Shown here one piece after another: positions 57,251-64,000 of a stretch of 64,000 nt of DNA. The notes below the pieces were generated by a model, which saw only the letters and a list, made by a program, of their open reading frames with translations, searched no databases and was not told the origin of the DNA. The translations under genes were made by a program, and so were the position numbers. The stretch is from Trinickia acidisoli (GTDB taxonomy: Bacteria > Pseudomonadota > Gammaproteobacteria > Burkholderiales > Burkholderiaceae). The stretch is taken from NCBI RefSeq assembly GCF_017315725.1, contig NZ_JAFLRG010000001.1, positions 1,798,001 to 1,862,000 of the forward strand, read 5' to 3'. The stretch's first letter is position 1. The number at the start of each line of letters is the position of its first letter.

Positions 57251-57315
57251 GCGAATTCCTAGGTTGTGAAGCGATCTCCTAGGTGGAGTTTATTCGAAAT
57301 AATCGAAAAACGCAA
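57251..57315 (-). promoter_or_regulatory. Promoter and putative operator of the HTH/PIN pair
   Basis: On the minus strand TTGCGT (57310-57315) and TAAACT (57287-57292) are 17 bases apart. Between -10 and the ATG, GCGA-N2-TCCTAGGT occurs twice, beginning at 57251 and 57271, exactly 20 bases (two helical turns) apart. Each contains the palindrome CCTAGG. Confidence 0.65.
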
Positions 57316-57646
57316 TAAACGAAAGGGAGCTGTTCGAGGGGCCGCTTGAGGTCGAGCTATGCCGATCGTATAAGCATATTGCCATTGTCGTAGCGCCTAT
57401 ATGAGTCATCCAGGCTCGTCCTCGACTAGGCGGCTTGATGTCGGTCACCTCGCCAGCGGGTTCGCGTCAGATCTGTCACTTGGCCCGGCGTCCCGTTGCA
57501 CGCAGATAGTGCTCATCAAAAACTCGCTCGTGGTGATCACTATCCATGTCCACGCCACGTCAAGTTGTTCAGTCAGCTTATGTGAGTTGGTCAGAATGCT
57601 ATCTTCGTGATACATTAAACCTTATAGTGACTTACAAAGATGCCAA
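57316..57646. other. Intergenic region between the toxin-antitoxin pair and hipB
   Basis: 331 bases with no supported gene. GATAGTG (57505-57511) and CACTATC (57538-57544) form an inverted repeat around a 26-base interval. Promoter-like TATAGT near 57624 is a possible -10 for hipB. Confidence 0.5.
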
Positions 57647-57985
57647 ATGCCAACTCCCCACGCTCCTTCAGCCGGCGTCCGGCGGGCACTGCGTAAACTG
57701 GGCGTCGATATCCACGACGCGCGGAGGCGCCGCCGGCTGACCATGGCGGTGATTGCCGAGCGTGCTTTCACATCGAGAGCGACTTTGCAGCGGGTCGAGG
57801 CGGGCGATCCGGGCGTGAGCATCGGCATCTACGCGGCCGTGCTACAGGCGCTTGGGCTTCTGGATGGATTGCTGGAGGTTGCCGACGCCGCCCGGGATAC
57901 AGTGGGGCAGTCGCTGGCGACCGCCGCATTGCCTCAGCGTGTCCGGATGCCCCGTGGCGGCGGAGGGAAGGGTGACCATGGTTGA
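57647..57985 (+). CDS. HipB-like XRE-family regulator
   Basis: 112 residues. Helix-turn-helix around 28-70 (RLTMAVIAERAFTSRATLQR, then VEAGDPGVSIGIYAAVLQAL), followed by GLLDGLLEVADAARDTVGQS and LPQRVRMPR, the tail typical of HipB-like antitoxins encoded before HipA kinases. The hipA remnant overlaps its end by 8 bases. With the kinase destroyed, this may survive only as an orphan repressor. Confidence 0.82.
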   Translation: MPTPHAPSAGVRRALRKLGVDIHDARRRRRLTMAVIAERAFTSRATLQRVEAGDPGVSIGIYAAVLQALGLLDGLLEVADAARDTVGQSLATAALPQRVRMPRGGGGKGDHG

Positions 57986-58212
57986 TGTCGAGGTATATAT
58001 CGATCTCGACGGCACGCCCGGCCTGGTAGGGCTGCTCAGGCGCCATGCGTCGCGTCGGGAAGAAACGGTCACGTTCGAATATGACGAGACCTGGCTGGCC
58101 GACAGATGCCGCGGAGTTCTTTGGATTGTCGCTGAAACAGGCTCGGGCCACGATTCGGGAGGTGGCCAACGTGACCCGGACATGGCAATCGGTCGCTCAG
58201 GAAGTCTCTTGA
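57978..58212 (+). pseudogene. hipA remnant: internal deletion with frameshift
   Basis: From ATG 57978 about 42 residues match the HipA N-terminus (VEVYIDLDGTPGLVGLL, then TVTFEYDETWLAD). From 58105, one frame over, 35 codons match the HipA C-terminus (DAAEFFGLSLKQARATIREV, then ANVTRTWQSVAQEVS) and end at TGA 58212. The roughly 350 residues between, which hold the kinase active site, are missing. The junction lies near 58100-58105. Reading straight on in the first frame gives unrelated residues to about 58316. Confidence 0.8.
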
Positions 58213-58326
58213 AAATACACAAGCCCCGACGCAACAGCGACCGGACAGGATTGCTACACCATCGAAGAGTCGCCACGAAAATCGGAGTTCGGCCGACGAG
58301 AGCGACGCAACAATGAAACCGAGGGC

Positions 58327-59076
58327 TCAAACGGCGAGTGAGCCACCGTCAACATAGAGCTCGACGCCTGCGATATAGCTGCTCTCGCTCGATGCCAGGA
58401 AGAGCACGGCACGCGCAATCTCATCCGGTCGGCCTAGACGCCCCAGCGGCACGAGTTGATTGAGCATATCTTCGACTCCCGGCCGCGCATCGAGGTAGCT
58501 GCGCATCGGGCGTGTCTCGGTCCCGCTCGGCGAGACCACGTTCACGCGAATGCCGCGCTCTTTCAGGTCGGTCGTCCAGCTTCGCGCGAACGACCGCACA
58601 GCCGCCTTGCTTGCGTTGTAGAGCGATTGGCCAGGAAAGCCTTTACTGCCAGCCACCGAGCCATTCAAAACGACAGCGCTACCCGACGAAAGTAGCGGCA
58701 AAGCTTTTTGCACAGTAAAGAGCAGGCCACGCACATTGAGGCCGAACAGTCGGTCGAAACCCGCCTCGTCGATGGTGCCCAGCGGGCGCGGCTCCACTTC
58801 GGCAACGCCCGCATTCGCGAACACCACGTCAAGCCTACCGTAGTCGCGTTGGATACGCTCATAGAGTCGATCAAGGTCGGCGAGATTGCTCGCGTCCCCC
58901 TGAACGCCGACGGCACCGTTCCCGATTTCTTCTATCGCCTCGTCCAGTCGATTTTGCCTACGGCCCGTGATATAGACCCGCGCGCCTTCGCCTGCGAAAA
59001 GCTTGGCGGTGGCAAGGCCAATGCCCTCGCTGCCGCCGGTGATTGCCACAACCTTGTTCTCGAATCGCTTTGCCAT
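58327..59076 (-). CDS. SDR-family oxidoreductase (module 1)
   Basis: 249 residues from ATG 59076 (MAKRFENKVVAITGGSEGIG). Classical short-chain dehydrogenase: TGGSEGIG at 13-20, R39-R40 suggesting NADP, NAG at 88-90, N114, and catalytic S140, Y153, K157 (YNASK). C-terminal LYVDGGSLAV. Substrate unknown. Divergent from a TetR gene with an operator-promoter region between, so it is probably the target of that repressor. About half its residues match the second SDR of this window (62787-63521) by eye. Confidence 0.9.
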   Translation of the reverse strand: MAKRFENKVVAITGGSEGIGLATAKLFAGEGARVYITGRRQNRLDEAIEEIGNGAVGVQGDASNLADLDRLYERIQRDYGRLDVVFANAGVAEVEPRPLGTIDEAGFDRLFGLNVRGLLFTVQKALPLLSSGSAVVLNGSVAGSKGFPGQSLYNASKAAVRSFARSWTTDLKERGIRVNVVSPSGTETRPMRSYLDARPGVEDMLNQLVPLGRLGRPDEIARAVLFLASSESSYIAGVELYVDGGSLAV

Positions 59077-59090
59077 ATGCGTCCCTGCAT

Positions 59091-59140
59091 AAGTGGAGTA
59101 TTGCTCCACTTAGTATATGGAGGCATCATCCACTTATCAA
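59091..59140 (-). promoter_or_regulatory. Promoter and TetR operators between SDR and tetR (module 1)
   Basis: Minus-strand promoter: TTGATA (59135-59140), 17 bases, TATACT (59112-59117). Operator 1 is AAGTGGAG-TATTG-CTCCACTT (59091-59111). A second half-conserved copy, TGGA-N7-TCCACTT (59118-59135), lies in the spacer. Both have TGGA and TCCA 7 bases apart. Confidence 0.75.
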
Positions 59141-59157
59141 GTGAAATCAAAGCAAGG

Positions 59158-59739
59158 ATGAAGAGCAAGAATTCGACGATCGACGAAGCGCCGCTCCGTG
59201 CCGACGCGGCTCGCAACCGGGAACGCATTCTCGAAGCGGCGGAGGCGCTATTTATCGAACGCGGTGCCGACGCCGCGCTCGACGATATCGCGAAGCGTGC
59301 CAACGTCGGTGTCGGCACGCTCTATCGTCGCTTCCCGACGCGCGACGCGCTGCTTGCCGCGACAAGTGACGCGCGCCTCCTGGCGCTTGCCGAAGCAAGC
59401 CGCGCACGCGATGAAAAGCTGGAGCCGGGTGCTTCGATACGCGCCTTCGTCAAGGAACTCGTGAACCATGCGAGCCACTATCGCGGGCTGGCTGCGTTGC
59501 TGGGGACGGTACTGCAGGAAGGGACGCCCGGCTGCCATGCCGGACGTGAAGAAGGACGCCGGCTACTCCAGCGCGCGCAAGCAGCAGGGGTGGTTCGCAG
59601 GGACGTTTCTATCGACGATCTGGTGTGTGTGGTCACGGCGATCGCTCTCGCCGTCGAGCAAGGCGGTGCAACGAAATCGCGCGTCGCCCACCTCGTCGAC
59701 CTCTTCCTCGACGGCATAGGCAATACTCAGGATGCCTAA
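59158..59739 (+). CDS. TetR/AcrR-family regulator (module 1)
   Basis: 193 residues from ATG 59158. N-terminal TetR HTH (about 15-62): RERILEAAEALFIERGADAA, then LDDIAKRANVGVGTLYRRFP. The C-terminal ligand domain (LEPGASIRAFVKELVNHASH, AALLGTVLQEGTPG) resembles the SbtR-like group. It is divergent from the SDR gene, whose promoter carries two matching operator half-site pairs, so repression of the SDR and autoregulation are likely. The inducer is unknown. Confidence 0.9.
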   Translation: MKSKNSTIDEAPLRADAARNRERILEAAEALFIERGADAALDDIAKRANVGVGTLYRRFPTRDALLAATSDARLLALAEASRARDEKLEPGASIRAFVKELVNHASHYRGLAALLGTVLQEGTPGCHAGREEGRRLLQRAQAAGVVRRDVSIDDLVCVVTAIALAVEQGGATKSRVAHLVDLFLDGIGNTQDA

Positions 59740-60380
59740 GGAAATTAGCCTTCTTCTCGCTCCAGGCAGGCAACATGGGCAGCGGTTGGATCGGAAGCGG
59801 ACATTGGGTGCAGAACAGTCAAGGTCGGCTTCGGGTCGACAAAGACTCATTCGCCGTTCGGCTGGACGGGCTATTCCCTCCAGCGGTTAGCGCATGCTTT
59901 TTGACGATTCCGAAGGCGGCCACCCCATTGTGCGTCGCAAATGACGGTATAGCGGACGGTATGCGCCGAGTGCACGATTGCGAGGCGATAATCTACCGAC
60001 TGCGTGATTCGGTTGTGACGGTAAAATTCTTTCCAAAAAGCTAGGCGTGGTGCGGGTTTGCGGGCGCATCGAGGGTTCGTGGCCGGTGACGGTAAAAGTT
60101 GTACCAGCCACGAGTACGAGAAACGATGCTCACTGATGTTTCTCCATAGAATCGTGCGCGCGGTCCAGAAGGATTTCGGAAGGCTTCTTCTTCCGCCGTT
60201 TCCTATAATGATCTTCGGCAACGTGGAACGCCATAGTTCATTGCATAGCCGTGTCGTCTCTGGGCGTGACTGCATTGCTGATGCACCACGGTCAATTGGC
60301 TGTGGTATTTGGTGGCCTTCAACTATAGTTGCAGCGTCGCACGCCACCGCCCGAAAACGCAACCTCACAGGAAAGAAAAA
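59740..60380. other. Gene-poor stretch before the GH18 gene
   Basis: 641 bases. GTGACGGTAAAA occurs twice (60015-60026 and 60086-60097). An imperfect palindrome ACCACGGTCAATTGGCTGTGGT lies at 60285-60306 and a perfect CAACTATAGTTG at 60320-60331, 50 bases before the GH18 ATG; these may be its control region. An 89-codon open frame (59775-60044) has no recognisable family. The sequence looks like degraded or acquired DNA. Confidence 0.5.
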
Positions 60381-61736
60381 ATGACAGACCTACAAAACGG
60401 TATCAATGCGTGGATTTTTTTGAACGAAGACGAACCACCACAAACCAACTACAACAGCCCCGACAGTTGCTATCAATCGCTCATCGATTGCAAAGTTTAC
60501 GACAGTGCAACCTTTCTTGGTATTGCATTTTTTGAAGTAATCCCCGCTGAGCAGGGTTCCACGATCAAAATCGGCAATGCATCTCATTCGGGCGGCTTGA
60601 CTAACCAGGATTATTTGAATTTTGTACTTCGTGATGCACGCCAGGTCAATCATGGCATTAAATTTCTAGCAACAATGGTGTACTCTGGCGCCAATACTTT
60701 GGCGGCAATTTTTTCGGGAGGGGGTGATCCTCAAACACAGGCAAGCCGCTTTGCGAATAATTTGGTGACATATCTTAAAGATAATGGGATGAATGGCCTG
60801 GATGTCGATTGGGAAGGTGATGTATCCAATCAAATGACGCGGGCACAGTTTCAGATCTTATTTTCTGCGATTCGCGCTGCGTTTGATCAACAGCCCGTGA
60901 AATACTATCTATCGTTCACGCCCGCATGGCCCACCGATACGATCGATTATTCTACGGTCAATAGTAAATTCGATTTTGTCTCTCCTCAATTCTATGACGG
61001 AACGTCGCTATCGACATTCCTCGATGCCGGAATATCACCATCGAAGATTGGCTATGGGGCTCAGTTTGAGCCAGGAAATGCAGCTCCCAATGCAAGTGCG
61101 CAACAGGTGTGGAGCATGGTTTCGGAAGGTTTTTCCTCTCAGGGCGCGCAGTATAATTATCAAGATATTTTTGTTTGGCGCTTCAACTCGGGGAACTTCC
61201 AGTTCGAGCAAGCGCAGGTCATGATTCTTGATCAGCTCGGCAATCCACCCACAAGCAATACTTTCGACGACACGTCGATTATCAGCGCGGCGGGAAATCC
61301 CAATCTTACCCAAATGACGATCCGATCAGGCGACGTACTCAACGCGATTCAGGCCATCAACACCGGGACAGGTCCATATAACACCGGTACCCAGGGAACC
61401 GAAACTGGAATATTTACCTTGTTGCAACATGGTGGAAACAGCGGAGGCGCGCAAATCGTCAATATTCCGCTGAATGATCCGATCGTGTCCATTTCAGGCT
61501 ACACGGGTGTGTGGTATGGCTGGCAATGTGTTTTGCAACTCACATTGACCGGGAAAAGCGGGGCCACTTACGGCCCTTTCGGCAGTATGGCCGGCTCAGC
61601 CACTCAGAATCGTTTTGTGCAGCCAGCTCCAGCCGGACAAAGCGTGGTTGGCTTTAGTGGATCTACGGTGACGGTTCCGCTGGCAGGGGGCAGTCAGACC
61701 GCAATCATTGCAGCGCTGAATGCCGTTTTTGCCTAA
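60381..61736 (+). CDS. GH18 (chitinase-like) protein with C-terminal jacalin-like lectin domain
   Basis: 451 residues, AGGAAAG before the ATG. The N-terminal about 300 residues form a GH18 barrel: strand IKFLATMVYSGANTL, the catalytic motif NGLDVDWE (138-145) with acid E145, SPQFYDG (201-207), and the last-strand Trp in IFVWRFNSG (263-271). The first Asp of DxxDxDxE is Asn138. From about 308 a jacalin-type beta-prism follows (TQMTIRSGDVLNAIQ ... GGNSGGAQI, ISGYTGVWYG). No signal peptide is visible. The gene is AT-richer than its surroundings and stands alone with its own terminator, suggesting transfer. Role as secreted toxin accessory, defence or chitin use cannot be decided. Confidence 0.8.
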   Translation: MTDLQNGINAWIFLNEDEPPQTNYNSPDSCYQSLIDCKVYDSATFLGIAFFEVIPAEQGSTIKIGNASHSGGLTNQDYLNFVLRDARQVNHGIKFLATMVYSGANTLAAIFSGGGDPQTQASRFANNLVTYLKDNGMNGLDVDWEGDVSNQMTRAQFQILFSAIRAAFDQQPVKYYLSFTPAWPTDTIDYSTVNSKFDFVSPQFYDGTSLSTFLDAGISPSKIGYGAQFEPGNAAPNASAQQVWSMVSEGFSSQGAQYNYQDIFVWRFNSGNFQFEQAQVMILDQLGNPPTSNTFDDTSIISAAGNPNLTQMTIRSGDVLNAIQAINTGTGPYNTGTQGTETGIFTLLQHGGNSGGAQIVNIPLNDPIVSISGYTGVWYGWQCVLQLTLTGKSGATYGPFGSMAGSATQNRFVQPAPAGQSVVGFSGSTVTVPLAGGSQTAIIAALNAVFA

Positions 61737-61782
61737 GACACCTAATAAAGATTTTTCAGTACCTGCGGCAATAATCGCCCAA

Positions 61783-61808
61783 GGCCATGCTACTGCATGG
61801 CCTTTTTT
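61783..61808 (+). terminator. Intrinsic terminator after the GH18 gene
   Basis: GGCCATGC (61783-61790), loop TACT, GCATGGCC (61795-61802) and six T. A textbook hairpin 47 bases after the stop. Confidence 0.93.
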
Positions 61809-61815
61809 GCAGTTC

Positions 61816-61914
61816 GTGTCGGGCCACGTGCGTTGGCTCAAGTTTCTAAAACGCCAAATGTATGGCCGCGCCGGCTTCCAGTGGCTTCGTGCTCGCATGC
61901 CGAATCGGTGTTGA
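61816..61914 (+). pseudogene. Fragment of an ISL3-type transposase C-terminus
   Basis: A short frame reads SGHVRWLKFLKRQMYGRAGF then QWLRARMPNRC and stops. The GHV-x-LKxLKRQMYGRAGF-LLRAR segment is the characteristic end of ISL3-family transposases. Nothing upstream belongs to the enzyme: the GH18 terminator lies right before it, so only about 33 codons survive. The remaining bases to 62080 show no gene. Confidence 0.6.
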
Positions 61915-62080
61915 CGCGCGGCGCATGCTTCACACGCAGTGAGGAAGAGTTGCCTCAAAACTCTCGACACGATTGGCTGCATTCGTCACCTTTGCCAAGA
62001 CTTTGGTGCATAGCGCTCATCGGCGCCGATCATAGCGGACGCCATCCGACGCAACGCAGACGACAATTCGATGCACGCTG

Positions 62081-62656
62081 TTACGTTGCCTTCTCGACAT
62101 CGTTGCTAGGCCGATTTGTCAGGATGGCGCTCGCGATAACGTGAAAGAGATGATCGGCGCGTGGCGCGAACGAGGGTTGGTCAACGAGCCAACCGAGCGC
62201 CGACATCAGAGCAAACAGGTCGACCCCATCCATATCGGCGCGCGCCGTTCCCTCGGCCTGAGCACGGAGCAGTAGCCGCGCGCCCGCTGAATGCACCGCT
62301 GAGCATGAAGCGTAAAGCGCGGACTCCGGGTCCGCGTGGGCGCTCGCCATTAAGGCGACAACGCCGCTATAGCTATGAACGAATGCCACCCCTTCGCGAA
62401 ACCAGGACACGAGCGCTTCGTCAGGAGGATTCGACGATTCGAGCTCGTTTGCCTTCTGCGTCAGTGCGTCCAGATTCGTCCGCAGCAACGCTTCGAACAA
62501 GGCTTCTCGCGTCGGGAAATGACGAAACAGTGTGGCCAGCCCAACCTCGGCCCGGCGGGCGATATCTCGCATGGACGCTTCGGCACCATGCTCGGTGACG
62601 ACGTCGCGCGCGACCGCAAGGAGATGGTTGTAATTCTTTCTGGCGTCGGCTCGCAT
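62081..62656 (-). CDS. TetR/AcrR-family regulator (module 2)
   Basis: 191 residues from ATG 62656 (MRADARKNYNHLLAVARDVV). TetR HTH about 8-55 (EASMRDIARRAEVGLATLFR, HFPTREALF). C-terminal domain SbtR-like (VALMASAHADPESALYASCS), similar to the module 1 regulator. Divergent from the second SDR with two palindromic operators between them, one inside the SDR promoter. An open frame before this ATG would read through the operators and is unlikely. Confidence 0.9.
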   Translation of the reverse strand: MRADARKNYNHLLAVARDVVTEHGAEASMRDIARRAEVGLATLFRHFPTREALFEALLRTNLDALTQKANELESSNPPDEALVSWFREGVAFVHSYSGVVALMASAHADPESALYASCSAVHSAGARLLLRAQAEGTARADMDGVDLFALMSALGWLVDQPSFAPRADHLFHVIASAILTNRPSNDVEKAT

Positions 62657-62664
62657 AAGTTGCC

Positions 62665-62720
62665 TTGACAATCGGATCGGTGATCCGTATATAATGAACC
62701 TGTATCTGGATCGGTGATCC
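62665..62720 (+). promoter_or_regulatory. SDR promoter with two TetR operators (module 2)
   Basis: TTGACA (62665-62670) and TATATA/TATAAT (62688-62695), spacing 17-19. GGATC-GGT-GATCC occurs identically at 62674-62686, between -35 and -10, and at 62708-62720, just past the start point. Centres are 34 bases apart. Binding would block RNA polymerase directly. Confidence 0.85.
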
Positions 62721-62786
62721 ACAAGATACCGCACATTGGTGCAAATGGGAACAGAGACGCTGTCCGACACCACGAAAGGAGATGTC

Positions 62787-63521
62787 ATGGGAAAGCTTGA
62801 GGGTAAGGTTGCAGTCATCACGGGCGGATCGAGCGGCATGGCGCTGGCGAGCGCCAAGCGGTTCGTTGAAGAGGGCGCCTATGTGTTCATCACGGGCCGG
62901 AGGCAGGAGGCGCTCGACGAGGCCGTCAAGCTGATTGGGCGCAACGTGACCGGTGTGCGCGGCGACGCGGCCAATCTCGACGACCTCGACCGCCTGTTCG
63001 ATACGGTCAAGCGGGAAAAGGGCAAGATCGACATCCTGTTCGCGAGCGCTGGCACGGGCGAAGCCGTCCCACTGGGCGAGATTACCGAGCAGCACTTCGA
63101 TACGGCGTTCGGCCTGAATGCGCGCGGCACGCTGTTTACGGTTCAGAAGGCATTGCCGCTGTTCAACGATGGCGGATCGATCTTCATGACCGGGTCCATT
63201 GCTTCGGTGAAAGGTTTTCCTGGTTTCAGCGTGTATGCGGCGAGCAAGGCGGCGTTGCACGCATTCGCACGCGGGTGGCTCAACGAACTGAAGGGCAGGA
63301 ATATCCGGGTGAATGTGCTGAGCCCGGGGCAGATCGCCACACCGATTCAGGAGCAACTTTTCGACGAGGAGACGAAGCGGCAGTTCGAATCCCTGGTCCC
63401 GAGGGGAAAGATGGGGCGTCCTGAGGAAATTGCGACGGTCGCGCTGTTTCTGGCTTCAGACGATTCGAGCTTCGTGAATGGGGCGGAGTTGTATGTCGAC
63501 GGTGGCACCTCGGCCATCTGA
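62787..63521 (+). CDS. SDR-family oxidoreductase (module 2)
   Basis: 244 residues from ATG 62787, AAGGAG upstream. Catalytic S137, Y150, K154 (YAASK), N111, and R38-R39 suggesting NADP. The cofactor motif reads TGGSSGMA (12-19): the third glycine of TGxxxGxG is Ala, where module 1 keeps it. C-terminal LYVDGGTSAI. A close paralogue of the SDR at 58327-59076. Followed after 20 bases by a reductase gene on the same strand, probably one operon. Substrate unknown. Confidence 0.9.
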   Translation: MGKLEGKVAVITGGSSGMALASAKRFVEEGAYVFITGRRQEALDEAVKLIGRNVTGVRGDAANLDDLDRLFDTVKREKGKIDILFASAGTGEAVPLGEITEQHFDTAFGLNARGTLFTVQKALPLFNDGGSIFMTGSIASVKGFPGFSVYAASKAALHAFARGWLNELKGRNIRVNVLSPGQIATPIQEQLFDEETKRQFESLVPRGKMGRPEEIATVALFLASDDSSFVNGAELYVDGGTSAI

Positions 63522-63541
63522 AATCACGCTGGAGAGTTCGT

Positions 63542-64000
63542 ATGAGCTATTCGATTATTGGCTTCGGTGCAGTAGGCCAGGCACTCGCCCGAGCGTTTGC
63601 AAGAAAGAAAATCGATGTGACCGTCGCCAGCAGGCGCCCTCCCGAGACGTTGATGCAGCAGGCACAAGCGATCGGCCCCACCATTGTCCCCAGGACGCTG
63701 CAGGATGCAATCGCGTCCGACACGATCTTCCTGGCGGTTCCATTTTGGGAACATCGCGAAGTCGCGAAGCAGATCACAACCTGGCAGGGCAAGACGATCA
63801 TCGACACGACGAATGCTTTCGGTGTTCCCGTTGAAGATCTGGAAGGTCAGCCGTCGTCCGCAGTTGTCGCCAAAGCATTTTCCGGCGCCAGGTTCGTAAA
63901 GGGCTTCAACCATCTGCCCGCTGCCGTCCTGGCCGCTGATCCGAGCGTGAATGGCGGCAGCCGCGTCGTGTTCTTGTCGAGCGATGACAACGATGCGGTG
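63542..64000 (+). CDS. NADP-binding oxidoreductase, F420-dependent-reductase-like, partial (runs off the window)
   Basis: 153 residues visible, continuing past 64000. Starts MSYSIIGFGAVGQALARAFA, a Rossmann GxGxxG site, then VTVASRRPP (dinucleotide phosphate binding), FLAVPFWEHREVAKQ, and IIDTTNAFGVP. This is the NADP oxidoreductase/coenzyme F420-dependent family (F420:NADP reductase-like); in proteobacteria these are usually flavin- or quinone-related reductases, not F420 enzymes. Ribosome site GGAGAG precedes the ATG, 20 bases after the SDR. Confidence 0.85.
   Translation, partial: MSYSIIGFGAVGQALARAFARKKIDVTVASRRPPETLMQQAQAIGPTIVPRTLQDAIASDTIFLAVPFWEHREVAKQITTWQGKTIIDTTNAFGVPVEDLEGQPSSAVVAKAFSGARFVKGFNHLPAAVLAADPSVNGGSRVVFLSSDDNDAV

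Noticed and set aside
58213-58316. Continuation of the hipA frame to 58316
   Set aside because: The residues after the deletion junction have no HipA similarity, and the other frame carries the true C-terminus, so this is read-through of a broken gene.
59775-60044. 89-codon open frame starting MGSGWIGSGHWVQNSQ
   Set aside because: No recognisable family, weak ribosome site, and located in what looks like degraded DNA. It cannot be supported as a gene from sequence alone.
56024-64000. Direct repeat of the guaA 3' end marking a complete island
   Set aside because: I looked for a second copy of the guaA end and found none in the window; no integrase is visible either.

Overview
The window is a high-GC stretch of a beta-proteobacterial chromosome. 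Gene order (lplT/alr/radA, smc-zipA-ligA, the rpsB to rnhB envelope cluster, ppsR/ppsA, smpB/ratA/rnfH, guaB/guaA) and the protein sequences point to Burkholderiaceae (Burkholderia, Paraburkholderia, Trinickia and relatives). This placement is by recognition of families and order, not by a search.

Layout. 1-9.4 kb: N-terminus of thiD, the lysophospholipid flippase lplT, alr, radA, a CaiB/BaiF CoA-transferase, the ABC-F ATPase yheS, a glutathione peroxidase and a cardiolipin synthase. 9.5-15.0 kb: a leftward run of lysine/diaminopimelate genes (dapC, dapD, a YffB-type ArsC-family gene, dapE) followed by prmB and a YhhN-family gene. 15.4-22.9 kb: rightward smc-zipA-ligA-def. 23-28.1 kb: leftward map, glnD and an RluF-like pseudouridine synthase with a long basic repeat tail. 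28.5-44.4 kb: the conserved translation/envelope cluster rpsB-tsf-pyrH-frr-uppS-cdsA-dxr-rseP-bamA-skp-lpxD-fabZ-lpxA-lpxB-rnhB plus a SpoU-family RNA methyltransferase. It combines translation factors, undecaprenyl, phospholipid and isoprenoid precursor synthesis, outer-membrane protein assembly and lipid A synthesis. 44.4-56.0 kb: divergent ppsR and ppsA with a large hairpin in the ppsA leader, an NfeD/SPFH pair, smpB divergent from ratA-rnfH, a DMT transporter, guaB, a small membrane protein and guaA.

56.0-64 kb: composition and gene content change abruptly at the 3' end of guaA, a known island insertion point. The region holds an HTH/PIN toxin-antitoxin pair, a hipBA remnant whose hipA has lost nearly all its middle, two paralogous divergent TetR-SDR modules whose operators share a GGA-N7-TCC skeleton, an AT-richer GH18-jacalin-like gene without a signal peptide, a transposase tail fragment, and a partial NADP-binding reductase. 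No tRNA, rRNA, CRISPR array or complete insertion sequence was seen.

The most notable observations are the paired TetR-SDR modules with related operators, the GH18-jacalin protein, the ppsA leader hairpin, the gutted hipA and the tandem motif in the rpsB leader. I do not see a clearly new multi-gene system; the accessory segment after guaA is the best place to look for one.
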